Positions 46,884 to 55,651 are shown, counted from the stretch's first letter. The stretch is 64,000 nt of DNA from Paraburkholderia diazotrophica (GCF_900108945.1 NZ_FNYE01000004.1:124001-188000); one strand, 5' to 3'. Numbers and translations: made by a program. Notes: a model not told the origin generated them from the sequence alone.

Positions 46884-48488
46884 TCATGCGCCAGCCGGCA
46901 CCGCCAATTCTGCGAGGTACGGACTAGCAGCACCCGAGCCCGCGTTCATCCGCTGCACATAGCCCGTGCCACGCTCGAGCGTCAGCGTCTGGAACAGTCC
47001 AACGAAGGGGACGTAGTCCACCACAACCTTCGGCACATAGAACACGGACGAAAACGCGCCCTGTACGATGCGCACATAACAACCGGCCCTGATCTGCTCG
47101 TTTGCACGGATACGCGCCGTCCCAGCCTCCAGCAAGGCATTGTCACGGTTCTGCGCGGCCAGGATCTCGCGCCGGTTCGTTATCCAGTTCGCCATGCTCG
47201 CGTCGCGCACGTTCTGTACCGTCTTAGGCTGGCCGCTGTTGAACGTCGTCACATCGTTGCCGCCCTGCTGCGTCTCGGCGAACGAGCCGCGCATGCCATA
47301 GAATCGCTCAGCGCAATTCGGATAGCGCGTCAGATTGACGGATGCTTCTTCTGCCTGCTGGAGTGACACTGCGGCGAACTGAGTCCTGAAAATATCGCTC
47401 ACCAGTTCAAATTTTGGCGCGCGAATCCAGAAAAAGTTGGCCGTCCCCGCATCGCTACGCGCCACCTTCAGGCTGATGACGTCTTCTCCACTCACGTCGA
47501 TGGGCATCAGGTTGGGCGCATCATCCTGGATTGGATGTCCAAGCATGTCCTTCGCGGGATTTGGCCGGTAGACGCAATACACGCCGTCTTCACGATCTTC
47601 TAAAAAAAGTTCGTTAAACAGACCGACGTCGCCGAAGTAAGTCAACAGGTTGTGGATCGTGCCCTGCTGGTTCTGGACCCCGCCAATGTCGACGACGCCG
47701 TTTGCAACCGAGATGTCGAATTTGATTGTGGCCGGGTTCGGCGAATTCGCGGGCATCAGTGACTGAAGAAATGGGTCTACGACCGCACTCACCGTCTGCT
47801 GGACAAAGTCTGCCGCCTTCATTGCAGTCACAAAGCCAACGTTGAAGCGCTCGAACAATTTGAAAGCCGAAAGAATGTTTTCTCCAATCACGTACCCTTG
47901 GGTGTACATGATCTGGAGCATCTGCATCAACTTGCCGTAATCATTGCCCGAAATCGAGACCGTACGATGCGGCTTGCCGTCCTCCCCCGTAATCTGCTCG
48001 CGCTCGACCTCCGAGACGAACCCTCGCATCAGGATCGGAGGTTGGGACGGATTTGCAGCGCCGACCGGATTGGAATGGCGCATGCGTACCTCGATGAAGT
48101 CCATCGGCTCTACGCACGCATAGATCGATTCGAACACGCCGTTCTTAAGGTAAGGTTTATCCGCCAGCACGATGGAAAAGCTGCCGGCCGGATCGCGAAC
48201 CGACTTTGTGACACTCATGCTGCCAAACTCTCCAAGGAACGGCGTCAGGTCAATCGCCTGATTTACTGTGAACGCCTTGTGAGAACCAACTGCGGGCTGC
48301 CCAAACAGATTCCAGCTATCGCTGCTCGACTGCGTCGAAGAGGCCACAGCGCTATCGACTGTGTTTGAGCTGGCCGGACCGAAGAGCGTCGCCGAGCCGG
48401 GACTTTGCGCCGCCGCAAGATTCCGGTCGACAACCTTATAGAGAGTCACCCGGACGTCGGGCGTATAAAGTTTCACATCTTGTGACAT
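46884..48488 (-). CDS. Phage baseplate hub-like protein
   Basis: A 534-residue virion protein. An N-terminal DVKLYTPDVRVTLYKVVDRN segment and a central FGSMSVTKSVRDPAGSFSIVLADKP, VEPMDFIEVRMRH, RGFVSEVEREQ, VSISGNDYGKLMQM fit the gpD/gp27-like hub fold, which joins the tube to the baseplate. The ATG shares one base with the stop of the tape-measure gene (TGATG). No spike, sheath or tube gene is next to it. Confidence 0.75.
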   Translation of the reverse strand: MSQDVKLYTPDVRVTLYKVVDRNLAAAQSPGSATLFGPASSNTVDSAVASSTQSSSDSWNLFGQPAVGSHKAFTVNQAIDLTPFLGEFGSMSVTKSVRDPAGSFSIVLADKPYLKNGVFESIYACVEPMDFIEVRMRHSNPVGAANPSQPPILMRGFVSEVEREQITGEDGKPHRTVSISGNDYGKLMQMLQIMYTQGYVIGENILSAFKLFERFNVGFVTAMKAADFVQQTVSAVVDPFLQSLMPANSPNPATIKFDISVANGVVDIGGVQNQQGTIHNLLTYFGDVGLFNELFLEDREDGVYCVYRPNPAKDMLGHPIQDDAPNLMPIDVSGEDVISLKVARSDAGTANFFWIRAPKFELVSDIFRTQFAAVSLQQAEEASVNLTRYPNCAERFYGMRGSFAETQQGGNDVTTFNSGQPKTVQNVRDASMANWITNRREILAAQNRDNALLEAGTARIRANEQIRAGCYVRIVQGAFSSVFYVPKVVVDYVPFVGLFQTLTLERGTGYVQRMNAGSGAASPYLAELAVPAGA

Positions 48489-51190
48489 CAATTAACTCCT
48501 TGGAGCTTCGGCGCATTGACTTGCGTTGTATAGGTCCGCGTCTGAATCTTTGTCCTACCGTTTACAACGGTGTGCGTGTGCTCATGCCGATGCTCAAACA
48601 CCTGAGCACCCTTCTCAGTGCTCTGAGCCTGCTTCATCGCAACGCGAGCCTCGTCAGGCATGGGGGTACCGATAGAACTGTTGACCTTCGCCAGATACCG
48701 GTCACCCTCCCCGTCGTACATGGCTGACGCCGTTGGACCCCGATGAAACGCGCGCACCACAGCACCCGCGTCGCCATGAAACTGCCTTGCGTACTGGCGC
48801 AGCAGCATGTTTTTCAGTTCGCGGGAGTCGTCGATTCGATACGGATCCGGTGCGCGTCCAAACTTCTTCTGGAAGTCAGGCGTGAGCCCCGCGAGCGTCT
48901 TGCTGTTGATCTGGAACAGCCCTTCGTCGGCTGTACCGTTGCTGTTGAGGTTGGTCGCCGATGCATCGAAGCTGCTTTCGGTCTGCGCGATCGCACGTGA
49001 GACGCCTTTGGGCAGACCAGCTGCTCTATCATCCTCGTCGAGCGCGGCGAGGAACGAAGGCGAAGCGACGGACGCGCCCTGAGTGAGTCCAACGCCGGTC
49101 TCACCGTGTGCCACTGCCCAGTCACGCTGAGATTGCAACGCTGACAGTTTTGCGTTCACGTCAGCGAGCGAGCGGCGCGCGGCCGCAGTCGATGCGCGAT
49201 TGCCCTCGATCCCAGCAATCTTCGGTGCGAGCTGCCTGTGCAACACGTCCTGCTGCTCGAGCAGCGGCGCGGCCGCGTCGTTGTACTCGGCGTTCGCGAT
49301 GTCCGCCATTACTTGGCGCTGGGACTTCTTGCCGCCACCGGCGAGGAACAGGATACCGGTACGCATGTCATTCATCAGCGGCACCGCCTTGTCGGCAAGC
49401 TTCGTGATTTCATTCGCGACGTCAGCAATTGACTTGCGCGTCCTGTCGCCCTCGGTCGACTCCTGGTTCTGACTCGCAACCGCCTTCGCCTGCCTGTCTT
49501 TCTCCACGTCGGTAAACGATTTGTCGGCCTCAATCTGGCTCAGGCGTGAGATGCCGGTCGCGTTGACCTTCGTCAGGTCGATACCGAGTCGCGACAGGCG
49601 AGAACCCATGCCATTGACGTTCATCGGGTTGGTCGTCGACAACGCCATCGCCTGGCTGATGTTCGTACCCGTCAGATTCGAGAGCGCCGACAGCATCAGC
49701 TCCGGTCGACCGGCGTAGACCTGGCGCAGCTTGCTCATGACCAGCGACAGGTTCGTCTGGTTTGAGCTCACGGCGATTCCCGGCGTGCGCAGATGATTCT
49801 GCTCAGCGAACCGACTCCACAACGAGCCCGGTCCGAACGTCGCCGCACCGGTGCCGAATGCACCCTGCTCCTCGAGAATCTTCGTCTGGATCGGATCAAG
49901 ACCGTTGCGCTGACCGAGCGCCGTGTACAGGAAGTTCTGGCCTGCCTCACCGGCGTTGCCGCCGGCCGCGATCGCTGCATTCACGCGCGACAGGATGCCG
50001 GACACGCCCTCCGGATCAAGTCCTGGCGTGCGCGACCCGGCAAGGCCTGCAAACTCTCCCGCGTAGCCCGCCGCATTGGCCGCCGTCAGGCCCGTGCGCG
50101 TCTGCTGCATCGTGAAGGCTGCGACGGCCTGCAGAACCTCATCCGCCTTCTCGAATGCGCCCGACTTCGCAATCGCTTCGCCGATCATAAGCGCGACGCG
50201 GCGGCTACCCTGCTCGTCGCTGGTGACGCCCGCCTGGCGCATCTGTCCGAAGAAGGTTGCGGAGCGAGCCGGATCCAGACCGAAGCTGCGCGCGAACCCG
50301 CCTGCAACCCGCGCCTCCGCCGCCAGGGTCTTCGCCTGCTGTCCGAAGATACCCGAGGCCTGCGCGAACGACGACGCCACCTTCTGCGTCTCCTCAAATG
50401 TCGCACCGAACTCGCCCGCTGCGTCTTGCAGCGACACTTTCAGCGCTTCGAATCCGACGTTAACGTCGCCCAGTTGACGCTTCATCGTGTCATAGCCGAC
50501 GTCCAGCCGCTCTGCCGTGCCAATCTTGTCCTTGACTGCGCTGACAGCCTTGCCAATCCCCATTGCAAGCAGCCCGCCGGCGAGACCAGCGAGACCCGCC
50601 ATCGCGCCTGCGCTAAGTCCACCGGCTGCACTCGCGGCCGAACCCGCAGAGATAGCGTCATTTGCCACCACGCCGAACGGACCTACAGCCCGCAAGCCAG
50701 AGCCCAGAATGTTGCGACCGATACCGCGCCACGATACGCCGCTGGAACCTGGCGAACCCGGCGCAGGCGATGAGCTTGGCGACGAACCCGTCGCGGGGGA
50801 TGGGGTTGGTGTAGGCGCCCGGGGAATTGGTTGAAATCCTGCCCCCGTGCCCCGCGTGACGCGCTCGTACGCGCCGTAGCGACTGGCATGGCGCACGATT
50901 GCGCTGCTGAACATCCGAGACCAGTCCAGGTCAAAGAAGCCCGCGCCCGCCTGCCCACTCGCCTGGATCTCTTTAGCAAGCGACGGCACGCCGCGCTTCA
51001 GTTCTTCGAACTGCGCGTTGACGCGCTTCAGATCCTCGAGCGAAGTTTTGCTTATTGGATTGAACTGCACCCTGTTCGCGCGCGCGATCGACTCGCCCAT
51101 TTTGTTGATCTGGTCGGTCAGTTGCTGCAGCGCGCGCTCTGTTTGCGTGCTATCGAGAGTCGCCTCGACGGGAATCTTGACACCGCTCAT
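48488..51190 (-). CDS. Phage tail tape-measure protein with lytic transglycosylase domain
   Basis: A 900-residue protein. The N-terminus (TLDSTQTERALQQLTDQINKMGESIARANR) and long helical body with Gly/Ala-rich hydrophobic segment (SAASAAGGLSAGAMAGLAGLAGGLLAMGIGKA) are typical of tape-measure proteins. Residues about 725-850 are an SLT lysozyme-like domain: GVSRAIAQTESSFD with catalytic Glu738, EGLFQIN, and YARQFHGDAGAVVRAFHRGP. Such domains open peptidoglycan during DNA injection. It overlaps both neighbours by one to four bases. Confidence 0.88.
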   Translation of the reverse strand: MSGVKIPVEATLDSTQTERALQQLTDQINKMGESIARANRVQFNPISKTSLEDLKRVNAQFEELKRGVPSLAKEIQASGQAGAGFFDLDWSRMFSSAIVRHASRYGAYERVTRGTGAGFQPIPRAPTPTPSPATGSSPSSSPAPGSPGSSGVSWRGIGRNILGSGLRAVGPFGVVANDAISAGSAASAAGGLSAGAMAGLAGLAGGLLAMGIGKAVSAVKDKIGTAERLDVGYDTMKRQLGDVNVGFEALKVSLQDAAGEFGATFEETQKVASSFAQASGIFGQQAKTLAAEARVAGGFARSFGLDPARSATFFGQMRQAGVTSDEQGSRRVALMIGEAIAKSGAFEKADEVLQAVAAFTMQQTRTGLTAANAAGYAGEFAGLAGSRTPGLDPEGVSGILSRVNAAIAAGGNAGEAGQNFLYTALGQRNGLDPIQTKILEEQGAFGTGAATFGPGSLWSRFAEQNHLRTPGIAVSSNQTNLSLVMSKLRQVYAGRPELMLSALSNLTGTNISQAMALSTTNPMNVNGMGSRLSRLGIDLTKVNATGISRLSQIEADKSFTDVEKDRQAKAVASQNQESTEGDRTRKSIADVANEITKLADKAVPLMNDMRTGILFLAGGGKKSQRQVMADIANAEYNDAAAPLLEQQDVLHRQLAPKIAGIEGNRASTAAARRSLADVNAKLSALQSQRDWAVAHGETGVGLTQGASVASPSFLAALDEDDRAAGLPKGVSRAIAQTESSFDASATNLNSNGTADEGLFQINSKTLAGLTPDFQKKFGRAPDPYRIDDSRELKNMLLRQYARQFHGDAGAVVRAFHRGPTASAMYDGEGDRYLAKVNSSIGTPMPDEARVAMKQAQSTEKGAQVFEHRHEHTHTVVNGRTKIQTRTYTTQVNAPKLQGVN

Positions 51191-51306
51191 CGCGGCCTCC
51201 CTTCCATTACAGCAATGAGCTCAGCAGCAAACGGGCGGCGCGCCAGGTACGCGAACGCGGAGCGTTGCCCGTCTTCCCGGGTGTACATCGATACATCGAG
51301 ACTCAT
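51187..51306 (-). CDS. Very small protein before the tape-measure gene
   Basis: A 39-residue frame (SLDVSMYTREDGQRSAFAYL then ARRPFAAELIAVMEG) that overlaps the tape-measure start by ATGA. In many phages the tail-assembly chaperones occupy this place, but 39 residues is much shorter than those. Protein-like composition and tight coupling support it as a gene; function unknown. Confidence 0.5.
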   Translation of the reverse strand: MSLDVSMYTREDGQRSAFAYLARRPFAAELIAVMEGRPR

Positions 51307-51381
51307 CGTCAATTACCTTTTTAAGTGGCGCGGCACGCGCGCCTGAGAGTTGATCGGTAGCGGCTATGACACACGCAGCAA

Positions 51382-51621
51382 CTAATCCGGCCCGCCCTCT
51401 AACACAGCCGCCACATCATCCGGCAGCGGCTTGCGCATGTACCAGGCGTCGGACACAGCTCCGAGAGACTCCATCGGCAGGTGACCACGATGCACCGCTC
51501 GCACCACCGCATCGAAATGCCTGCCAGTAATTGGCGCGCGCACGTCTACGTCGCGCGCCAAGAGCGCTGGTACCGGGCGATAGGTGATCGGCTTGACCAG
51601 AAGCAACCGAGGCCCTTTCAT
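51382..51621 (-). CDS. Small phage protein of unknown function
   Basis: A 79-residue protein (KGPRLLLVKPITYRPVPALL at the start, ending PDDVAAVLEGGPD). Its ATG overlaps the stop of the preceding gene by four bases, which marks it as part of the same minus-strand unit. No family recognised. Confidence 0.5.
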   Translation of the reverse strand: MKGPRLLLVKPITYRPVPALLARDVDVRAPITGRHFDAVVRAVHRGHLPMESLGAVSDAWYMRKPLPDDVAAVLEGGPD

Positions 51622-51788
51622 TGATTCCGCCTCGCTTCCCTGCGCCGGCCCGCGTCGACTGCATCAGCGAGCTCGATCAGCGCGCGGTCGACCAGTTCGT
51701 CGACTGTGGTTCCCATGTCGCGGGCCTCGCGCTCGATACGCCGGAGCGTGCCGGGCGAGAGGGATTGCGCTACGTCACGGGCGTTCAT
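51618..51788 (-). CDS. Small ribbon-helix-helix-like protein
   Basis: A 56-residue protein, NARDVAQSLSPGTLRRIERE then ARDMGTTVDELVDRALIELADAVD. The pattern of a short strand followed by two helices resembles ribbon-helix-helix DNA-binding proteins. It overlaps its upstream neighbour by four bases and its downstream neighbour by four, so it is coupled within the tail operon. Confidence 0.5.
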   Translation of the reverse strand: MNARDVAQSLSPGTLRRIEREARDMGTTVDELVDRALIELADAVDAGRRREARRNQ

Positions 51789-52135
51789 CGGGACGCCTCT
51801 TGCAGTTTGCTCAACACGGACGTCGGCAGCGCGCGGCCAGCGGCATGAGCCTCGTTGCAAAGCTGCACGTCCTGCCGCGACAACTTCCCGGCACGCGCGG
51901 CAGCCAGCACACGGCGCAGAATGTCTTCGTTGATCGGTGCGTGCATCACTGCGACACTCGCCGCGTGGCGCGCAGCCTGCTGCTTGAGGTGTTCGGTACG
52001 CAGACTCGCGGACTGCGGCGCCGGCGTCGCTTTGACGATGAGTCGCGGCCTCCCGGCGCGCTTCTGGCGCGACTGATACCAGGGTGTGAGTGAGTCGACG
52101 AGCTTGTCGAACAGAGATTTGCCTTTTTTCTTCAC
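51785..52135 (-). CDS. Phage-associated protein of unknown function
   Basis: A 116-residue basic protein (KKKGKSLFDKLVDSLTPWYQ opening; INEDILRRVLAAARAGKLSRQDVQLCNEAH later). The GTG at 52135 is chosen: it has GAGG nine bases upstream, while the ATG at 52168 would lie inside the terminator hairpin at 52150-52180. The KLSRQDVQLCNEAHAAGR part resembles short helical DNA-associated phage proteins, but no family is certain. Confidence 0.5.
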   Translation of the reverse strand: MKKKGKSLFDKLVDSLTPWYQSRQKRAGRPRLIVKATPAPQSASLRTEHLKQQAARHAASVAVMHAPINEDILRRVLAAARAGKLSRQDVQLCNEAHAAGRALPTSVLSKLQEASR

Positions 52136-52149
52136 GACATGAAACCTCG

Positions 52150-52180
52150 AAAAAACCCGGCCGACCATCGCCAGCCGGGT
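52150..52180 (-). terminator. Intrinsic terminator inside the phage block
   Basis: On the minus strand, ACCCGGC and GCCGGGT form a 7-bp stem with a 12-base loop followed by six T's (A-run 52150-52155). It separates the gene ending at 52221 from the tail genes starting at 52135. Confidence 0.75.
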
Positions 52181-52220
52181 AAGGTCCGCACCGAGTCATG
52201 GGCACGGACGGAGCAAAGGG

Positions 52221-52490
52221 TTAGTCCTGGGGCGCCACCGACAGGCGCTTCACCGCCTCCGCTTGCTCGACCGTCGACATCAGGTTGAGCAGCGCGGCAA
52301 GACAGACAGCATCGCCAGCGAGCGCCTTGGCCATTGCGTGCTCGACAAGGACACCCGCGTGCCGCCGCAGCGGCTTGCAAGCCTCCGAAACGACGTTTTT
52401 CATCTGCTTTGTGCGGCCGCGCTCATTGCCCGATTCGCCGGTCCGGTACTTCGTATCCCGGCTGAATTCGTTACCTATCGCGAACTTCAT
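52221..52490 (-). CDS. Small phage-associated protein of unknown function
   Basis: An 89-residue protein (KFAIGNEFSRDTKYRTGESG at the start). The C-terminal half (MAKALAGDAVCLAALLNLMSTVEQAEAVKRL) is helical. Its ATG is 12 bp after the stop of the larger coiled-coil gene. No family recognised. Confidence 0.5.
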   Translation of the reverse strand: MKFAIGNEFSRDTKYRTGESGNERGRTKQMKNVVSEACKPLRRHAGVLVEHAMAKALAGDAVCLAALLNLMSTVEQAEAVKRLSVAPQD

Positions 52491-52501
52491 GACCGACCCG
52501 A

Positions 52502-53320
52502 TCAGCGCAGCGCGCCAGTGCGGCAGAAAAAGTCCAGGTCCGCGTTCATCAGATAGTGCGAGCGCGGCGTCGAGCCTCGATGCGGGGCATGCTTCAATCC
52601 CGTCCGATGTAGCTTCCTGATACCGTCCAGAAGCGCGATTTCTGCCTGCGCGACGTGTACCGTCACAGCCTCGATCAGTGTGGCGGATACGAGTTGCTGC
52701 ATATCTGCTCGCAGGCGCTCCACAGCCGCCTTTTCGGCGCTATCGTCGATGCCGTCCAACTTCGCGCGCGCGTCGTACAACAGTCCGTTCAGCGCGTCGA
52801 TATCGGCCGCCAGCGCGACGAACTCGTTGACTTCGCGATCGCTGGATTTGCCGTCAAGGCGAGCCGCAGTGATGGTCGCCCGTCGTGCGGCGCACTCATT
52901 GATGCGCGTTTCAAGGCGCTCGACTGCGGCGGCCGCCTCGCCAATCTTCTCGCGGACCTTTTCGTGAATCCGCAGTGCAACGGCGATCCGGTGCGCCACT
53001 TCGGCGAAGCGGTCGCCGCCCTGCTCGATGCGGCACACAACGCCAAGCGCCTCGAGCTCGGCATTGACCGCCGCAATCGTCGATGCGGCGATCTCCGTGC
53101 CTGCTCCCAGGACAAACGCCTCGTCCTTCGCCTGTTCGTCTGCGATGCCGGCCGCCTCAAATTCCTGCGCCGTCTTCAGGTCGCCGTGAAGTGTCGCGAG
53201 CTTCTTGCGCAACTTGTCGGTAGGAGTGCCCGCGACGAGCGCTGCGTTAATCAGCGCGTTCGTCTCGCTGATCTGACTATTGATGCTGGCGATTACTTCC
53301 TCGTGTGCTGCATTACCCAT
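52502..53320 (-). CDS. Helical coiled-coil phage protein
   Basis: A 272-residue, mostly helical protein with heptad-like Ala/Glu/Leu patterns over residues 5-200 (DKLRKKLATLHGDLKTAQEF, EKVREKIGEAAAAVERLETR). The C-terminal 30 residues (HRGSTPRSHYLMNADLDFF) are different and conserved-looking. It could be a structural or scaffold-type virion protein; not identified. Confidence 0.6.
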   Translation of the reverse strand: MGNAAHEEVIASINSQISETNALINAALVAGTPTDKLRKKLATLHGDLKTAQEFEAAGIADEQAKDEAFVLGAGTEIAASTIAAVNAELEALGVVCRIEQGGDRFAEVAHRIAVALRIHEKVREKIGEAAAAVERLETRINECAARRATITAARLDGKSSDREVNEFVALAADIDALNGLLYDARAKLDGIDDSAEKAAVERLRADMQQLVSATLIEAVTVHVAQAEIALLDGIRKLHRTGLKHAPHRGSTPRSHYLMNADLDFFCRTGALR

Positions 53321-53481
53321 ATTCGATGCTCCGTTTGCTTGGGGTCTGTTTTGTCGGCGCGCTCAACATGAGCAGCCGATGGACAAATCCTCCTGTCACG
53401 ACCAAACGGTATGGCGGGATCAGACGGCAAAAAGCTCGTTATCAGACGGGAAATAGATCCGTCGCAGTGGTGTGCGGCGGC

Positions 53482-53507
53482 AAAGAAAAAGGCCCTCGAG
53501 GGGCCTT
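53482..53507 (-). terminator. Intrinsic terminator after the first phage-block gene
   Basis: Stem AAGGCCC / GGGCCTT with a 5-base loop; the A-rich left side (53482-53490) gives T's on the minus strand. It follows the 53556-53762 gene. The rest of 53321-53555 holds no supported gene. Confidence 0.65.
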
Positions 53508-53555
53508 ATCTGGTCGAGCGAGTCCGACGATGCCGGCCTACCGAGCCGGACAAGT

Positions 53556-53762
53556 TCAGCCGTGAGCACCCGCCGCCGGAAGCGCGGACAGTTCTTCCGC
53601 CGCGCGGCGCCGCGCAATCACCAGTTCAGCCTCGAGTTGGGCCAGCTTGCGCTTGACCAGGTGTGTCTGTGTGCCTTGGCTGCTGGCCGCCTCGAGCCGT
53701 GCTTTGAACTTTTCAATCTCTTCGACCAGGTACGCCACCTGTGCCTCTGCCTTCGAACCCAC
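53556..53762 (-). CDS. Small coiled-coil protein
   Basis: A 68-residue protein with a clear coiled coil (AQVAYLVEEIEKFKARLEAA and LVKRKLAQLEAELVIARRRA). GGAGGTAAAGGTG lies directly before the start. It is the first gene of the minus-strand phage block, divergent from the HigA-like gene, and has its own terminator. Confidence 0.5.
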   Translation of the reverse strand: MGSKAEAQVAYLVEEIEKFKARLEAASSQGTQTHLVKRKLAQLEAELVIARRRAAEELSALPAAGAHG

Positions 53763-53878
53763 CTTTACCTCCGTTTTGGGGCGCGGCCGCGCCGATCGCG
53801 GCCGTCGCTCAGATGCTGGCGTAACGACGCGCAGCGACGGCAGCTACAATTAGCGCATCAACGCTCGCGGAGGCGGAC

Positions 53879-54223
53879 ATGGAACAAATTGAAGCTGGAA
53901 GCGCCGGGCGTCCGGTCAACGGCATGCGCGCTGTACACCCCGGCGAGATCCTGCGCGAAGACTTCTTGCTGCCGCTGGGCATGAGTGCGAGCACGCTCGC
54001 CCGCGCTCTGAAGGTTTCGATTTCCAGCGTTGACGACATCGTGAACGAGCAACGGCCCGTCACCGCCGAGCTGGCATTACGCCTCGCGCGCTACTTTGGC
54101 GGAGGCGCCGAGTCGTGGATGAATCTCCAGCAGACGTACGATTTGAAGGTAGCGCGGCGAGCGCACGAGCGACGGATCGAGGCGGAGATTACGCCTCGAG
54201 CAGCCGAAGAACCTAACCGGTGA
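53879..54223 (+). CDS. HigA-type antitoxin / XRE regulator without a HigB partner
   Basis: A 114-residue helix-turn-helix protein of the HigA (VapI) family: MRAVHPGEILREDFLLPLGMSASTLARALKVSISSVDDIVNEQRPVTAELALRLARYFG. HigA binds the HigB RNase and represses the operon. The usual upstream higB is absent: 53770-53878 is non-coding, with TACAAT (53845-53850) as a likely -10 and CGGAGGCGG as ribosome site. It is followed after ten bases by another regulator. Confidence 0.85.
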   Translation: MEQIEAGSAGRPVNGMRAVHPGEILREDFLLPLGMSASTLARALKVSISSVDDIVNEQRPVTAELALRLARYFGGGAESWMNLQQTYDLKVARRAHERRIEAEITPRAAEEPNR

Positions 54224-54233
54224 AGGCTCGGCA

Positions 54234-54599
54234 ATGACCACCGTAACTATCTGCGTCGAGTCTCGCGACGCCATGAAGGCGAAATTCGTCGCCGCGATGA
54301 AAGGAGAGGCACAAGGCCAATTCATCACCTTTCAGTCCACATCTGACCTGTTCCGGACAATGACGCCGTTGCGCTGGGAACTGATCGCAGCCATGACGGG
54401 CGCCGGCGCGATGTCGATCCGCGAGCTCGCGCGGCGCCTCGATCGCGAGCAAGAACAGGTGCATGAGGACGTCCGCGCGCTGCTGAACGTCGGTGTGCTC
54501 GACCACGCGGAGAATGAGGCTGTCGTGTTCCCGTATGACGTTGTGCACGTCGATTTCACGATCGAGCCAAAGCATGTCGAGGAATATCGACACAGGTGA
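54234..54599 (+). CDS. HVO_A0114-family (TumA-like) HTH protein without its toxin
   Basis: A 121-residue winged-helix protein: TPLRWELIAAMTGAGAMSIRELARRLDREQEQVHEDVRALLNVGVLD then PYDVVHVDFTIEP. The family is typically the antitoxin/regulator beside a TumE-like toxin (DUF6516). No such toxin is next to it. It lies ten bases after the HigA-like gene and should share its transcript. Confidence 0.75.
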   Translation: MTTVTICVESRDAMKAKFVAAMKGEAQGQFITFQSTSDLFRTMTPLRWELIAAMTGAGAMSIRELARRLDREQEQVHEDVRALLNVGVLDHAENEAVVFPYDVVHVDFTIEPKHVEEYRHR

Positions 54600-54616
54600 A
54601 GTCTACGCGGACGATA

Positions 54617-54799
54617 TCAGTCCCACATATCCCACATATCTCTGAACGCCTGCTCGATGAAGTCCAGGTCTTCCTTTTCGCCCGGACTTTCTGCTATCAG
54701 CTGGGACTGTCGCCGGCATTCTTCAATAAACGCAGGATCGGAGGTATCAGGCAAGCCATCCGCGTACGGTGACTTGCGAAGATCTGGAGGGTTGGGCAT
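54617..54799 (-). CDS. MazE-like (DUF3018-type) antitoxin fragment or small solitary antitoxin
   Basis: A 60-residue acidic protein. GLPDTSDPAFIEECRRQSQL and LDFIEQAFRDMWD resemble the C-terminal, toxin-binding half of DUF3018 MazE-type antitoxins (PDT..P.F..ECRRQ). The DNA-binding half is missing and no mazF follows. It is convergent with the TumA-like gene, 17 bp apart. Confidence 0.55.
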   Translation of the reverse strand: MPNPPDLRKSPYADGLPDTSDPAFIEECRRQSQLIAESPGEKEDLDFIEQAFRDMWDMWD

Positions 54800-54945
54800 G
54801 GCCGGCTCCTGGTTGACCAGCTGATTATAGGCGCACTGGCTTCATGGTGAGCGACGCCAACGTGTCGGTCATCTCGTACACCCGGTTAGTGGGATATGCT
54901 TCCGATTCGCTCAATCAGAGCGGTCATAAAAACGGAGAAACAGCG

Positions 54946-55284
54946 ATGCCTACAAACGGGTTTTACGCAGTTGAGTTTAGCGCTGCCGTCCAAGGCGCCG
55001 GCGGAATTGTCGTTCTCGAGGACGGCAACATTCGCGGCGGAGACGGCGAATATCTGTACTCGGGAACCTATTCAGGTCAGGACGGGAGGCTGAGTGCGAA
55101 AATCACAGTCAAGGCGCACAGTCCTAGGGCTATCTCGGTATTCAACACTGTCGGCGGAAAATTTACGCTCGACCTCGTTGGAAATGTGGTCGGCGACGGC
55201 TTCCAGGCTTCCGGTAACGCACCGGTGTCCGGCGCCCCGGGCATTACGATCCGCGCCCGCAAACTTGACGACCTCGCACTGTAA
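54946..55284 (+). CDS. GrlR-like regulatory protein
   Basis: A 112-residue beta-rich protein: NGFYAVEFSAAVQGAGGIVVL followed by EDGNIRGGDGEYLYSGTY fits the GrlR-like fold, which in enteropathogens restrains a type III secretion activator by protein binding. Many bacteria have such proteins without T3SS genes; none are here. ATG 54946 is chosen because ACGGAGAAA precedes it. It is convergent with the lipoprotein gene, with a short hairpin at 55300-55320 in between. Confidence 0.7.
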   Translation: MPTNGFYAVEFSAAVQGAGGIVVLEDGNIRGGDGEYLYSGTYSGQDGRLSAKITVKAHSPRAISVFNTVGGKFTLDLVGNVVGDGFQASGNAPVSGAPGITIRARKLDDLAL

Positions 55285-55453
55285 TAACAGGCGTTAGACG
55301 GGGCCGCCGTCGGCGGCTCCGCACCAACACATTTACAGTCTGTTTTTCGACGCGCGCCCTGCCTTGTCTGGCGGGGCTCTCCAGCGGTATCACCGAAGCC
55401 TGAGCGCAGGTCGGGCGCATCGCTGAGCCACATGACCGCCGTCGACGAAGCTT

Positions 55454-55651
55454 TCAGTCGGACTGCTTGATCCAGCCCATCTTGCTGTATGCGGCGGAAC
55501 ACTTGTCGATCTCGTGCTGCGCGATGATCGGGAAGATACCCGGGGTCGACGCATTGCACTGCGCGACCTGACCCGTCTTCGGATCTTGAAACACTGTAGG
55601 CGATGCGCAACCCGAAAGAATCAGTGCGCCGATGAGAATGGCCCGTCTCAT
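55454..55651 (-). CDS. Small lipoprotein
   Basis: A 65-residue protein with a lipoprotein signal (RRAILIGALILSGC, lipobox LSGC, Cys15) and a 50-residue mature part with two further Cys residues (AQCNAS and DKCSAA), which may form a disulfide. Function unknown. Small lysis lipoproteins (Rz1-like) are Pro-rich, which this is not. Confidence 0.65.
   Translation of the reverse strand: MRRAILIGALILSGCASPTVFQDPKTGQVAQCNASTPGIFPIIAQHEIDKCSAAYSKMGWIKQSD

Noticed and set aside
53305..53565. A plus-strand frame across the gap between phage-block genes
   Set aside because: It runs through the minus-strand terminator and into the small coiled-coil gene and has no ribosome site or protein-like composition.
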